From positions 1-64,000 of the forward strand of contig CANQWS010000007.1 in NCBI GenBank assembly GCA_947627615.1: DNA of 64,000 bases. The letters run 5' to 3'. The notes beneath the pieces were generated by a model. That model saw only the letters and a program-made list of their open reading frames with translations, was not told the origin of the DNA and made no database searches. The stretch's first letter is position 1; each line of letters begins with the position of its first letter. Shown here in pieces: positions 24,201 through 31,386 of the stretch. The DNA is from an uncultured Muribaculaceae bacterium (GTDB lineage Bacteria > Bacteroidota > Bacteroidia > Bacteroidales > Muribaculaceae). The translations under genes and the position numbers were made by a program.

Positions 24201-24697
24201 CTCCGCTTCGTGTTTCGGATTCTGTAGAGGATGCAGCTAGTTTAGTAGCTTCTCTGGAGTCTGACTCGTCTATCGAGAATCAGCGTCGTGTTGCCGACAT
24301 AATGCTGAAGAATGATATGCATGTTCTGAAGGATGGTCGCAAGGAGATTATGGTCATTGCTAATGCCGATACTGATATTCCGTTGTTCTCCTTCAAGCAG
24401 CATGCGTGGACGCATATTCACGATAAGGCTTCGGATTCGGAGAAGCGTTCGGATTTCGTCTTTCCTGCGGATTCCTCGGATGTGAATGACGGCAAGGGTC
24501 ACTTTCCTTTGAACAGTCTCCGTCGTGCTCGTGCTGCTATCGCTTACGCGAATAAGTATCAGGAGCTTCCTACGTGGTACTCGGGTGATCTTGACCTGAA
24601 GGGCTTCGTCGATAAGATTGTGTCGGAGGTCAAGAAGCAGTATCCGTCTATTGAAATTTCCCCGGAGTCTTATATCCCTGCTCCGGATCAGAAATAG
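21269..24697 (+). CDS. Large repetitive virion protein, 1142 residues, possible processed polyprotein
   Basis: The protein holds two diverged copies of a unit of about 190 residues. The first spans roughly residues 170-355 and the second about 465-660. Each unit has an acidic helix start (SLEDGLLWVSENWVDPSD versus SLDDRTLWVIYKWDDPED), later VSVNFKNSKGG versus VHVDIKNRKGG, and ends VGKARPVRDSK versus VAKARPVRDSK. At least eight (V/I)-x-D-S tetrapeptides punctuate it (VADS, VQDS, ISDS, VRDS twice, VSDS three times). It is Asp/Lys-rich with no membrane segment. An inner-head protein cut by the protease at 44832 is proposed. Confidence 0.5.
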   Translation: MGKGFWEHMVADSTSWVQDSNERLKEYLEGSLSKAGLESFVTVMPRRDGYRIYAGEKPDAPFAYVDVYLDGNALVVEGSSKRHLSEQEMGDLARFLGISGSEAGEKLNRFRKFIDALQKHAGEDVDKLDDLKVSDACGKGTKGQEIAKAVSEANVSDGLEDSPSVDAYLAHDGAMSFDDAADIISSFNTDYSLEDGLLWVSENWVDPSDSATEVNLGLAAGILGIAAGDDIVASDLYDSLSDDEVYEKLAVKDLVVQVYTSDNREHHEFIYKAPSHELLRKVVRTVLYFSEAQDNYKDTYEGLKKILPAAQISDSVSVNFKNSKGGSAVRQLLGERVGKPVGKARPVRDSKASEVAKIDKALDLVRNAYKSTGKKSEVKGMSMDIKGLDDAVVDLKAYKSGKEDKIAVEIRWKDGERKGFDYGIDAKASHVYGDIVSLKKVADSLEDPTEDLIGVAKEGDITYAEVESIFSANDVVPSLDDRTLWVIYKWDDPEDLVDTVYLDLSSGLEGIGGVDEYEPLLDMPEDRFVQEVKVDYALVQTRLYSGAKDTETEYDEFYYENPSKFTLDRITRVVKAVSIVASSYEGTVQLLEASLPKEGRVSDSVHVDIKNRKGGAPVRQIDGSRIGKPVAKARPVRDSKLDGQKVGKPTPKAKVRDFAAAPESALVPFQNAWAKLQSNSKLPKVKTSINYMGDLIPVELERKGADAVDVYVNGKSVGSYDLKKDSADYVFNAIIGRDDTTVGDRVDKGLSKTSDDADGKIPAVGSRVKIFGDPESPRFGEEGEVVATMKGRNGHFIISVKFADGDMYGYKESEIVSDSADFATPIAPQTKVYIKDFLTTDPYGHSGDAGVVLGRLDVDPDTVVVSFESGVPVALYDIDAIALDGTPAKTQDAAPAPFAKVKEGLELFVPLAITAHGGSVGADSVTITEGADGRISVGLAADLGDTEVSAAAGALDNVARVLGYAASKEADGRTFLLTPLRVSDSVEDAASLVASLESDSSIENQRRVADIMLKNDMHVLKDGRKEIMVIANADTDIPLFSFKQHAWTHIHDKASDSEKRSDFVFPADSSDVNDGKGHFPLNSLRRARAAIAYANKYQELPTWYSGDLDLKGFVDKIVSEVKKQYPSIEISPESYIPAPDQK

Positions 24698-24720
24698 GTT
24701 GGTATAATTTTTAAGTGAGA

Positions 24721-24749
24721 GGTGGAGTTTCGGCTCCACCTTTTTTATT
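24721..24749 (+). terminator. Intrinsic terminator
   Basis: GGTGGAG, loop TTTCGG, CTCCACC, then TTTTTTATT. It follows the 1142-residue protein gene. Confidence 0.85.
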
Positions 24750-24762
24750 GCATTAATTTGTT

Positions 24763-24788
24763 TATTAAATTAATTATACTTATATTTG
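24763..24788 (+). promoter_or_regulatory. Bacteroidetes-type promoter
   Basis: TTATTAAATTAATTATAC followed by TATATTTG at 24781-24788. An 8-codon open frame (MKYVDCAT, 24793-24819) lies between it and the ATG at 24832 and might be a leader peptide. Confidence 0.6.
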
Positions 24789-24831
24789 TAGCATGAAGTA
24801 CGTTGATTGTGCAACTTAATATGCTTTGGTA

Positions 24832-25266
24832 ATGAGTAAGTGTTTGTCATTTGCAGATGTTTATGAGGTGCTGGCGGCGTCTTCTTTTGTTGGCTATGAG
24901 TACGGAATCAACGGTTGCTTTCGTGTATTCTACTCCGGTGCTTCTGCAGAATGTTGTCTTGTGGTTCAGACGCCCTTGTCTGCGTTTCCATCGCGCGATA
25001 TGCGTGATGTTTCTGTTCGTTCTTTGCGTGTAGGTATTCAGTCGTTTGCCGATCCTGCGCTTGCTACAGATACGTCTCGCTATTTGGAGTTCAAGACTCC
25101 GACGTCGTTGCCTTTGGTTTCTCAGGTTGCGACTGTGTTACAAGACCTTTGTGCGTCTTGTCGCGGAGGTCTTCCTAACCGTATGGCTATTGTAGACCAA
25201 GCTGTTGCTTCGCTTCAGTCTTTGGGTTTTGTACTTGGTGATTTTCCGATTTATGAAGACGCCTAA
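24832..25266 (+). CDS. Hypothetical protein, 144 residues
   Basis: The gene follows a Bacteroidetes-type promoter; ATG 24832 was chosen over an in-frame TTG at 24826. The protein has an N-terminal helix (FADVYEVLAASSF) then mixed beta/alpha content. It overlaps the next gene by 14 bases. It is the first gene of the operon containing the radical SAM enzyme. No family is recognised. Confidence 0.55.
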   Translation: MSKCLSFADVYEVLAASSFVGYEYGINGCFRVFYSGASAECCLVVQTPLSAFPSRDMRDVSVRSLRVGIQSFADPALATDTSRYLEFKTPTSLPLVSQVATVLQDLCASCRGGLPNRMAIVDQAVASLQSLGFVLGDFPIYEDA

Positions 25267-25639
25267 ACGTGATACCTTCTTCGCTGATGCTGCTAGGCGG
25301 CGTATTGATAATGAGTTCTGGGTTGCTCCGGATGGCCGCGTTGTTCGCCTTCGTGTGTCGGGCGATCCGGACTGGGATGTCATTTCAAGTATTGTTTCAC
25401 TGCATGGGGCTATTGCAGAGCAACAGTTCAGTAATTGCCTCGGTTCTCCGGAGGATTATGCTCGGAAGCTGGGTTGGGTTTCCGTTCAGCTTGATAACGA
25501 GTACCGTGCCCCTCATTGCTACAAAGAGCCTACGCAGTCGCAGATAAATACGATGTTCGATTTTGGTTACGCTCTTAATGATGGTACGGGGTTCTCAATG
25601 CTTGGTCCTGTGTGGTCGTTTCATAAATTGCCGAAGTGA
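25253..25639 (+). CDS. Hypothetical protein, 128 residues
   Basis: Starts MKTPKRDTFFADAARRRIDN at ATG 25253, inside the end of the preceding gene. Features are WVAPDGRVVRLRVSGDPDWD and a C-terminal helix-loop part with NTMFDFGYALNDG. The family is not recognised; similar small proteins are frequent in Bacteroidetes phages. It ends exactly at the next start. Confidence 0.5.
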   Translation: MKTPKRDTFFADAARRRIDNEFWVAPDGRVVRLRVSGDPDWDVISSIVSLHGAIAEQQFSNCLGSPEDYARKLGWVSVQLDNEYRAPHCYKEPTQSQINTMFDFGYALNDGTGFSMLGPVWSFHKLPK

Positions 25640-25869
25640 TGAATTGTTCTTTTCTGAAGCGGTTTTCGCGTTCTGCTTTCTTACGGGGTGGAGTCGTCAG
25701 TCCCCATAAGTTCGCCTACCTAGTATTTGAGTGGCGTCGCTTGTCTGTCGAGTTAGGAGCAGACTGGTATGGCCTTGCGTTTGGGCTTCGTCTGTCTTGC
25801 TGGGCCGTACGAGTTGACTTTTTGGTTTTCAACTTTGAGGTTTCTTTGGTTTCGGAGGATGAGTCATAG
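25639..25869 (+). CDS. Hypothetical protein, 76 residues
   Basis: ATG 25639 overlaps the previous TGA by one base. The protein is basic at the N-terminus (FLKRFSRSAFLRGG) and has FEVSLVSEDES at the end. The central part is aromatic and hydrophobic but broken by charges. No family is recognised. Confidence 0.45.
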   Translation: MNCSFLKRFSRSAFLRGGVVSPHKFAYLVFEWRRLSVELGADWYGLAFGLRLSCWAVRVDFLVFNFEVSLVSEDES

Positions 25870-25878
25870 GGTTGGTGC

Positions 25879-28662
25879 ATGATGATACGTTCGGTGCGGT
25901 TTATAGAGTCTTATTATAAGGTCCTGCATAACGGTTGTGAGTTTTACAACCGGGATGCAGGTCTTATGACGTCTGATGATTTTAAGTCTTCGGATGTCAA
26001 GTGGCTCATTGTGTTTCCGTCTTCGTCGTTCGACAAGGATAATTCGATGACGCCTACGGTTCTGTTGGACTTTGTTCGCAGTTCGTGTCCGGGTGTCTTC
26101 ATTGACTTTGCTTTTCTGCCTTGCCGGGATGACATTCGGTGGTATGATAAGGAGAGTATGCCTTACGCTATTGGTGTATCATCCCATCTGGACGCTTCTC
26201 ACTTTGACATTGTAGGCTTTAGTATTTCGTGTTTGTATGAGATTCCGGTAGTTCCGTGGATGCTTCAGTCTTTCTCGCGCTGCGATAAGCCTATTCCTCT
26301 TTCGTGGTCGGAGCGGAGTAAGTATAATATTGATGAGCTTCCGGTCATCTATGCGGGCGGTGCTTCTGTGGTCTACTCAGACATTTTGTTTGGCGACTTA
26401 GGCGATGGTCGCAAGAGCTATCTGGATTTCATGCATCTGGGTCAGGTCTGGTCCCAGACTCGCCTACTGCAGCTCATGTTGAATAAGAAGTACAAGAATC
26501 CGATTCGTATTGGTCGTGTTCCTTATCTTCTTTGGGAGCGTGGTGATCGTCATTGCTATATGCCGCAGGCTTATGATATTGTCTTTGATGGTTGTCGTGT
26601 AGTATCGGTTACGCCGACGTCATCTTCCGTCCCTTCGTCGGTTGTTTTTAATACGGGTCAGGAGAAGCCGTCGGGGCTTCTTGGTGCTTCTCGGGGTTAT
26701 CTTCGTGGTTCGGGTGGCAACGCGGGGCTGGCTATGGTCTCTGCTGCGGAGGGTTGTGGCTTTACGGGTAACTGTACCTTTTGTGCCGAGGGTCACATTG
26801 CGGGGGGCTTGCATGAGGAGTCGCAGGATGATATTGTTCGTATGGCCCGGGCAGCTAAGATATCGTCGGGTGCGGATACGGTTAAGCTTGCGTCTTACAA
26901 TTTGAATTATCTTACGGATTGGAAAGGCACGGTTGCTAGGGTTCAGGAGGTTTTTCCTACTGTTTCCTTCAGCAATATGCGGATGGAGGAACTTGGTCGG
27001 GATGAGGATGCTATGGAGCTGCTTTTTCAGCTAGGGTTCCGTCGCGGCACTGCTCCTATTGAGGGTATTAGTCCTCGTATTCGTAATGGGTATTATAACA
27101 AGGGCTTGTCCGAGGAGGCGCTGGATTCTTACATGCGTTTCATGGTTCATAGGGGTTGTTTGGACATCAAGGTTGGTATTGTCCTTTGCGGCCTTGAGGA
27201 GGGTGCTGATTGGCAGTGGTTGTATGACTTCACTAAGCGTTGGAAGGACTACGCTGCTTCCCGCGGGGGTAAGCTACCTATTCGGTATCGTTGTACGCCT
27301 TTGGTTCAGTATCCTTTGACGCCTATGGAGTATACGGCTAAGTCCGCCGCTCGCATTAGTTATGAGGATGGTGAGTGGGTTCCACGGTATTGGTTTGACA
27401 AGTTTGCTGCGGAGCTTGATACGCGCATTCAGGTTAACGGCTATCGTTACAGTACGTTGCTGGAGCAGGTTTTTGTGAGCTTGGGTCGTAAGATGACTTC
27501 GTCCTTGCAGTCGGTTTTGTCTTCCGGGCATTTCCTGTACAACATGCGCGCTTTGACTACTTCGTCTTTTATGGATGATATCCGTTCGGTTATTTCCGCC
27601 GATGCTGCATCTTTCTTTGAGATGCCGGATATTGATTCCTATGTTTCCATTCTGTCGGCGGTGTCCTCTCCTTTTTCAGAGGTTTGTAAGTTGCAGGGAC
27701 GTAACATCCAGTCGGGGCTTTCGGCGCTTCCTATGAGTCGTTGCCTTCGTACTAATGCAGTAGATCGCCTTACATGCTATGAGAAGATTTCAGGGGGTTG
27801 TACGGGGTGTTTTGGGAAGGCTGCCTCCTTGCGTCCATTTAACCGTCAGTTGCTATCTTCGGTCACTTCGAAGGATATTCTTGCCGTTGTTAAGCCAGAA
27901 ACGGTCCAAACGCTTCGTTTCAGGATAAAGAGGTATGGTTACGCCACAGTTTTAAATCCGCGTCATACAGCGCATATTTTGGCCTCGGCATTAATGCAGC
28001 ATTCTGAGGTATTGGCTGCGTCCTTTATTCGTGTTTCGAAGATTCATTCCATGTATGGTCAGTCTTATGCGGATAGTCATTGGGATGTTAGTGGGAGTCA
28101 GTTAGTAGACCTTGAGTTTAGGACATTGCTTTCTGCCGATGAAGTTAATGCGGCGATTGCATCTGCGAATTCGGTGCTACGCTCTTTTGTGATTTTGGGT
28201 TTCTCAGATGGGAGTCTTGATTCCGGCATCGAGTTATCAGACATGAATGTCTTTACATTCCGGTCGGATTTGCCTTTGGAGGTTTGGGATTTCGTTTTGC
28301 CGGAGTACGATGGTTCTGTCATGGTCCTTGAGGGTGACAAGTATTATCCTCGTCTTTTGAAGTCGGGGCCGTTATCTGCCCCGGTTGTTGGGGGTGCTTC
28401 GGGAGGTTCGAAGGGTGTCTTCGTGCTTCCGGTCCGTTGCAATCCGTGGTACTATCTTCGTGCTGTTTTGCGTCCTAAGCGAGTACATCCCAATAAACTT
28501 TATAGAGATACGTTTATTGACTGCGTTACAACGGTTAGGGTTAGGGATTATGCTGCTTGTAGTGGCTGTGGTTCCTCGAATGCCGTTTATGATATAGGTT
28601 CGGGTAAGTCTTATAACTTCTGCACGAGTTGTTTGACGAAGTTGTTATTGAAGAAGCTGTGA
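25879..28662 (+). CDS. Radical SAM protein with B12-binding-like and DUF2344-like regions
   Basis: The 927-residue protein has a Rossmann-like N-terminal part (about 50-250) resembling B12-binding-type domains, then the iron-sulfur loop EGCGFTGNCTFCAEGHIAGG at about residue 290. It has a CxxxxxCxxC spacing rather than CxxxCxxC, as in YgiQ-like radical SAM proteins. Residues about 680-760 (LRFRIKRYGYATVLNPRHTA, then LVDLEFRTLLSADEV) resemble the DUF2344 domain paired with such enzymes. The C-terminus has a Cys4 zinc ribbon (CSGCGSS and CTSCLTK). A further Cys cluster (ISGGCTGCFG) lies at about 640. Substrate is unknown; RNA or DNA base modification is a guess. Confidence 0.75.
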   Translation: MMIRSVRFIESYYKVLHNGCEFYNRDAGLMTSDDFKSSDVKWLIVFPSSSFDKDNSMTPTVLLDFVRSSCPGVFIDFAFLPCRDDIRWYDKESMPYAIGVSSHLDASHFDIVGFSISCLYEIPVVPWMLQSFSRCDKPIPLSWSERSKYNIDELPVIYAGGASVVYSDILFGDLGDGRKSYLDFMHLGQVWSQTRLLQLMLNKKYKNPIRIGRVPYLLWERGDRHCYMPQAYDIVFDGCRVVSVTPTSSSVPSSVVFNTGQEKPSGLLGASRGYLRGSGGNAGLAMVSAAEGCGFTGNCTFCAEGHIAGGLHEESQDDIVRMARAAKISSGADTVKLASYNLNYLTDWKGTVARVQEVFPTVSFSNMRMEELGRDEDAMELLFQLGFRRGTAPIEGISPRIRNGYYNKGLSEEALDSYMRFMVHRGCLDIKVGIVLCGLEEGADWQWLYDFTKRWKDYAASRGGKLPIRYRCTPLVQYPLTPMEYTAKSAARISYEDGEWVPRYWFDKFAAELDTRIQVNGYRYSTLLEQVFVSLGRKMTSSLQSVLSSGHFLYNMRALTTSSFMDDIRSVISADAASFFEMPDIDSYVSILSAVSSPFSEVCKLQGRNIQSGLSALPMSRCLRTNAVDRLTCYEKISGGCTGCFGKAASLRPFNRQLLSSVTSKDILAVVKPETVQTLRFRIKRYGYATVLNPRHTAHILASALMQHSEVLAASFIRVSKIHSMYGQSYADSHWDVSGSQLVDLEFRTLLSADEVNAAIASANSVLRSFVILGFSDGSLDSGIELSDMNVFTFRSDLPLEVWDFVLPEYDGSVMVLEGDKYYPRLLKSGPLSAPVVGGASGGSKGVFVLPVRCNPWYYLRAVLRPKRVHPNKLYRDTFIDCVTTVRVRDYAACSGCGSSNAVYDIGSGKSYNFCTSCLTKLLLKKL

Positions 28663-28964
28663 GTGAGTTTGATCGTGAGTTAGTGAACAGCCTGCAGTGG
28701 CTTATTGCGAGTTTGTGTATACGTCACCATTCTTTGTTGCGGGGGAAATCCGTAACCCGGAGTTTTGGTTTTGCCGACTTCGGCGTTTATGGGACGATAC
28801 GTTTTACGCGCTACTCTGCGGATAATTACTCAATGACGGGTGTTTTCAGTGGTAACGGTCCGGATCAGTTTGGCGAGTTGGTCATTCCTTATTGCCCTTA
28901 CGTGGGTTTTGATGAGTACGCTCGCAATTTTGTTGATTTTATAAAAGAAAAAGTTTTAGTTTGA
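28659..28964 (+). CDS. Hypothetical protein, 101 residues
   Basis: The best start is GTG 28659, overlapping the TGA of the radical SAM gene (GTGA), which indicates translational coupling. The protein has an N-terminal helix (LVNSLQWLIASLCIRHH) and a beta-rich centre (FGVYGTIRFTRYSADNYSMT). No family is recognised. Confidence 0.5.
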   Translation: MSEFDRELVNSLQWLIASLCIRHHSLLRGKSVTRSFGFADFGVYGTIRFTRYSADNYSMTGVFSGNGPDQFGELVIPYCPYVGFDEYARNFVDFIKEKVLV

Positions 28965-28967
28965 GTA

Positions 28968-29282
28968 ATGGGAAGAAGTGTTTCTCGTGAGAGTGTTGAG
29001 GTTCGTCCGGGTTTTTCCGTTGATATGACGGGCCAGCAGCGAGCTTTTTGGTCTACGCTTACGTCGGTTCCGGTTGGGGATCAAGTGTCCACGGAGGAGC
29101 TTTGTACGAAGCTGGATATTGAGATTCGCAATTTGCGTGTCTTGAAGAACAAGGTCGGGCGACTGGTATCACCTGCTTATATCATTAAGAGTAAGTGGGG
29201 TGGCTTTTACAGTTTGGTTCCGGTTTCGGATCAGGCTGCGGAGTCTACATCGACCGTTGCTTCGGAGTCGGTTTCGGAGTAG
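28968..29282 (+). CDS. Possible winged-helix protein, 104 residues
   Basis: The middle (VSTEELCTKLDIEIRNLRVL followed by KNKVGRLVSPAYI and KSKWGGFYSLV) reads as helix-turn-helix plus a beta wing, so a small DNA-binding protein is plausible. A Ser/Glu-rich tail follows. It may be a phage regulator or replication accessory; it is placed just before the Toprim gene. Assigned from pattern only. Confidence 0.4.
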   Translation: MGRSVSRESVEVRPGFSVDMTGQQRAFWSTLTSVPVGDQVSTEELCTKLDIEIRNLRVLKNKVGRLVSPAYIIKSKWGGFYSLVPVSDQAAESTSTVASESVSE

Positions 29283-29291
29283 TGGTGTTCT

Positions 29292-29897
29292 ATGAATCTT
29301 CCGGTGAGTCATATATGTCTACCTCCGGGGTTTCGTCACAAAAATTACCAGTGGTTGAAGTTGCTGGAGTTGTGGGGCGGTATTCGTGGTGGTGTTGAGG
29401 TTCGTGAGAACTTCATTACGGACAATTTGGCTGTAGATGTTTTGGAGCATCTGCCGTGTGCATCGGGGGATCGTATTTCCTTTTGGTATACCCGAGACGT
29501 TGGGGGTCGTGGCAAAAATACTTCCGTTGACTACTTTGGTTTGGTAGGTTTATCCTTGTTGAACTTGTCGGACCGTCGTGTCATTATTACGGAGGGTGTT
29601 TCTGATTATTTGTCTGCTAAGTTGTGTTACCCGACCTTCAACGTTCTTGGGTTTACTTCTCTTGGTGGCAATTCGAAGGCTACCCGTATTGTCTTGTCGT
29701 TGTTCGACGAGCTTTATTATTTTGCGGATAATGACATGGATAAGCATGGGTTTAATACGGGTTTGCGTGCCGGGGGCAACGTTTTGAATTTTTATATGCG
29801 TCATGGTAAGCGTGTCCATGTTTTGACACCGAATTTGCCTTATAAGGATACGACGCAGCAGTTTCTGGCAGACTTGGCGTTCGCGTTTAACAGTTAG
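29292..29897 (+). CDS. Stand-alone Toprim-domain protein (primase-like)
   Basis: The 201-residue protein contains a Toprim fold: RVIITEGVSDYLSAKL (the catalytic Glu motif), NVLGFTSLGGNSKATRIVL, and YYFADNDMDKHG (the DxD metal motif). Toprim domains of DnaG-type primases have this order. No zinc-binding or helicase part is attached, so it is either the catalytic half of a split primase or a Toprim nuclease. The N-terminal 90 residues (FRHKNYQWLKLLELWGGI) are not recognised. Confidence 0.7.
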   Translation: MNLPVSHICLPPGFRHKNYQWLKLLELWGGIRGGVEVRENFITDNLAVDVLEHLPCASGDRISFWYTRDVGGRGKNTSVDYFGLVGLSLLNLSDRRVIITEGVSDYLSAKLCYPTFNVLGFTSLGGNSKATRIVLSLFDELYYFADNDMDKHGFNTGLRAGGNVLNFYMRHGKRVHVLTPNLPYKDTTQQFLADLAFAFNS

Positions 29898-29906
29898 GTT
29901 TCTTTT

Positions 29907-30683
29907 ATGGTTTACATGGGGTCTAAGGCGGCTTTGGTTTCGGAGCTTGGTCCTATTCTAAAGTCGCATTTGGTTTCGGATTCTCAGTGGTACATTGAGT
30001 GTTTTATGGGTGGTGGCAATATGATTTCTATGATCGACCATCCTTTGCGCTGGGGTAATGACTACAATGATCTTCTGCCGGAGATGTTTTCGTATCTTCA
30101 GTCGAAGGTCTATTTTGATGAGCGCACTTGTGAGTGGTGCTTTCCGGAGGATACTTTCCCCACGGAGGTATCTAAGGAGGAGTATATCTACATGCGTGGT
30201 CATAAGGAGGAGTTTCCGAAGTGGCTTGTGGCCTACGTTGGTTTCTGCTGTTCGTTTAAGGCTACGTTTTTTCAGGGTTATGCGGGTAAGATGTATCAGG
30301 ATCGGAATCGCGCTTCTATTTTCAAGCAGTTCACGGCGCAGTATCATAACGGTATGCGGGGTGTTAAGCTGACTGCTGGGGATTATCGTGATATGGATAT
30401 TCCTCGTGGGTCCTTGTTGTACCTCGATCCGCCTTACGCCAATACGAGTGCTTATAAGTCTAGTGCAGGTTCTATTAATAAGTTCGATCATCCTGCGTTC
30501 TATCGTTGGTGTGTTTCACAGGTTAAGGACAATGAGTGTTCTGTGTTTTTGTCGGAGTATACGAAGCCGGATTACGGTACATGGGATACGGTTTGGCAGC
30601 AGATCAAGTTTAATAACATGTACTCGGGTGGTGGTCCTAAGCCGTTTAATGTAGAGAAGCTGTTTCGTTGCATAGGTGAATAA
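29907..30683 (+). CDS. Dam-like DNA adenine methyltransferase (D12 class)
   Basis: The 258-residue protein begins MVYMGSKAALVSELGPIL and continues to YIECFMGGGNMISMI. This is the AdoMet-binding motif at the N-terminus as in Dam/D12 enzymes. The catalytic DPPY is in LLYLDPPYANTSAYKSS. It would methylate adenine N6 in a short site. It is a different class from the methyltransferase at 14025 (motif order I then IV here), so the phage likely modifies two sequence contexts. It is ten bases after the Toprim gene. Confidence 0.85.
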   Translation: MVYMGSKAALVSELGPILKSHLVSDSQWYIECFMGGGNMISMIDHPLRWGNDYNDLLPEMFSYLQSKVYFDERTCEWCFPEDTFPTEVSKEEYIYMRGHKEEFPKWLVAYVGFCCSFKATFFQGYAGKMYQDRNRASIFKQFTAQYHNGMRGVKLTAGDYRDMDIPRGSLLYLDPPYANTSAYKSSAGSINKFDHPAFYRWCVSQVKDNECSVFLSEYTKPDYGTWDTVWQQIKFNNMYSGGGPKPFNVEKLFRCIGE

Positions 30684-30705
30684 TTCTCGGAATTCATTTG
30701 GATTA

Positions 30706-30728
30706 TTAAATTAACTTTCTTATCTTTG
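30706..30728 (+). promoter_or_regulatory. Bacteroidetes-type promoter
   Basis: TTAAATTAAC at 30706-30715 and TATCTTTG at 30721-30728, about 46 bases before ATG 30774. The boxes and spacing are almost identical to those at 20633-20655. Confidence 0.65.
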
Positions 30729-30773
30729 TGTTGTAGAAATAGTTCTATAGATAATTTAATATGGATTTGAATT

Positions 30774-31004
30774 ATGGGTGCTGTCAACAAGGATTTGGCT
30801 TTGTTCTTTGAGTTTTTAGCTCAGGAAGGAGTTACGGCTCAGTTTTTCGAGAATTGGGTTCCCAACGATCCAATAACCACCGCCGTCGGTGGTTGGAGCT
30901 TGGTCGGATCTACCGTAGGATTAGCAATCATCGCGACGATTATCAGTGGCGCTTGGCACATGAGTTATGTCGTCGTTATTCTACGATCTGCTTGGAGACA
31001 CTAA
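30774..31004 (+). pseudogene. Gene truncated by an IS608-like tnpB remnant
   Basis: ATG 30774 follows a strong promoter. The first about 33 residues (MGAVNKDLALFFEFLAQEGV onward) have the codon use of the phage. From about 30870 the DNA matches the internal part of a tnpB in another frame, so the remaining residues of this ORF are probably a chance read-through. The gene has therefore lost its 3' end. Its original product is unknown. Confidence 0.5.
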
Positions 31005-31345
31005 GCCTTGACGGGATGCGCCGGTTGTGGGGTCGCAAGGTTTCGGATCTCAGCCACGCATCGTTCGTGTCTCGCTTGGAACACGTAGCTACTAAGTACA
31101 ACACTAAGGTTGCGCATGTTGACAAGTGGTTTGCGAGTAGCAAGACGTGTAGTTGTTGCGGGTACGTTAATAAGGAGCTTCGTTTGGTTGCTCGATCGTG
31201 GGTTTGTCCACAATGTGGTACGCACCATGATCGTGATCTAAACGCGGCGTTAAACATTAAGCGTTCGGGCATGGGCGCGTTGATTAGTGGTTGTAAGTCC
31301 GCTTCGGCGGCCGCCATGCTTGAGTCAAGAATCCAGCGGCTTTAG
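30875..31345 (+). pseudogene. tnpB remnant in copy f
   Basis: The open frame gives a TnpB middle helix (LGRIYRRISNHRDDYQWRLA), the RuvC Glu motif region (ICLETLSLDGMRRLWG), DLSHASFVSRLEHVATKYNT, the zinc finger (CSCCGYVNK, CPQCGTHH) and HDRDLNAALN. The N-terminal half with the first RuvC Asp is absent. It is about 90 percent identical by eye to the fragment in copy e over the shared part. Confidence 0.75.
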
Positions 31346-31362
31346 CCGCGGGAGTATGTCAA
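30875..31362 (+). mobile_element. 5'-truncated IS608-like element, copy f
   Basis: The right end is complete (GAAT guide, hairpin CCAGCGGCTTTAGCCGCGGG, TCAA at 31359-31362). The left hairpin, left guide and first half of tnpB are missing, so it cannot be mobilised by the standard mechanism. The boundary near 30875 is set from where tnpB-like translation begins. Confidence 0.75.
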
Positions 31363-31364
31363 TC

Positions 31365-31386
31365 TATAAAATTGTATGCAATCATC
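31365..31386 (+). repeat. Inverted-repeat-like sequence overlapping the dnaX start
   Basis: TATAAAATTGTATGCAATC followed by ATC matches the complement of the left terminal repeat of element C (TGTAAAATTGTATGCAATC then TCC) at about 19 of 22 bases. It contains the dnaX ATG at 31376. It may be a residue of a TIR tnpB element or chance similarity. Confidence 0.4.
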
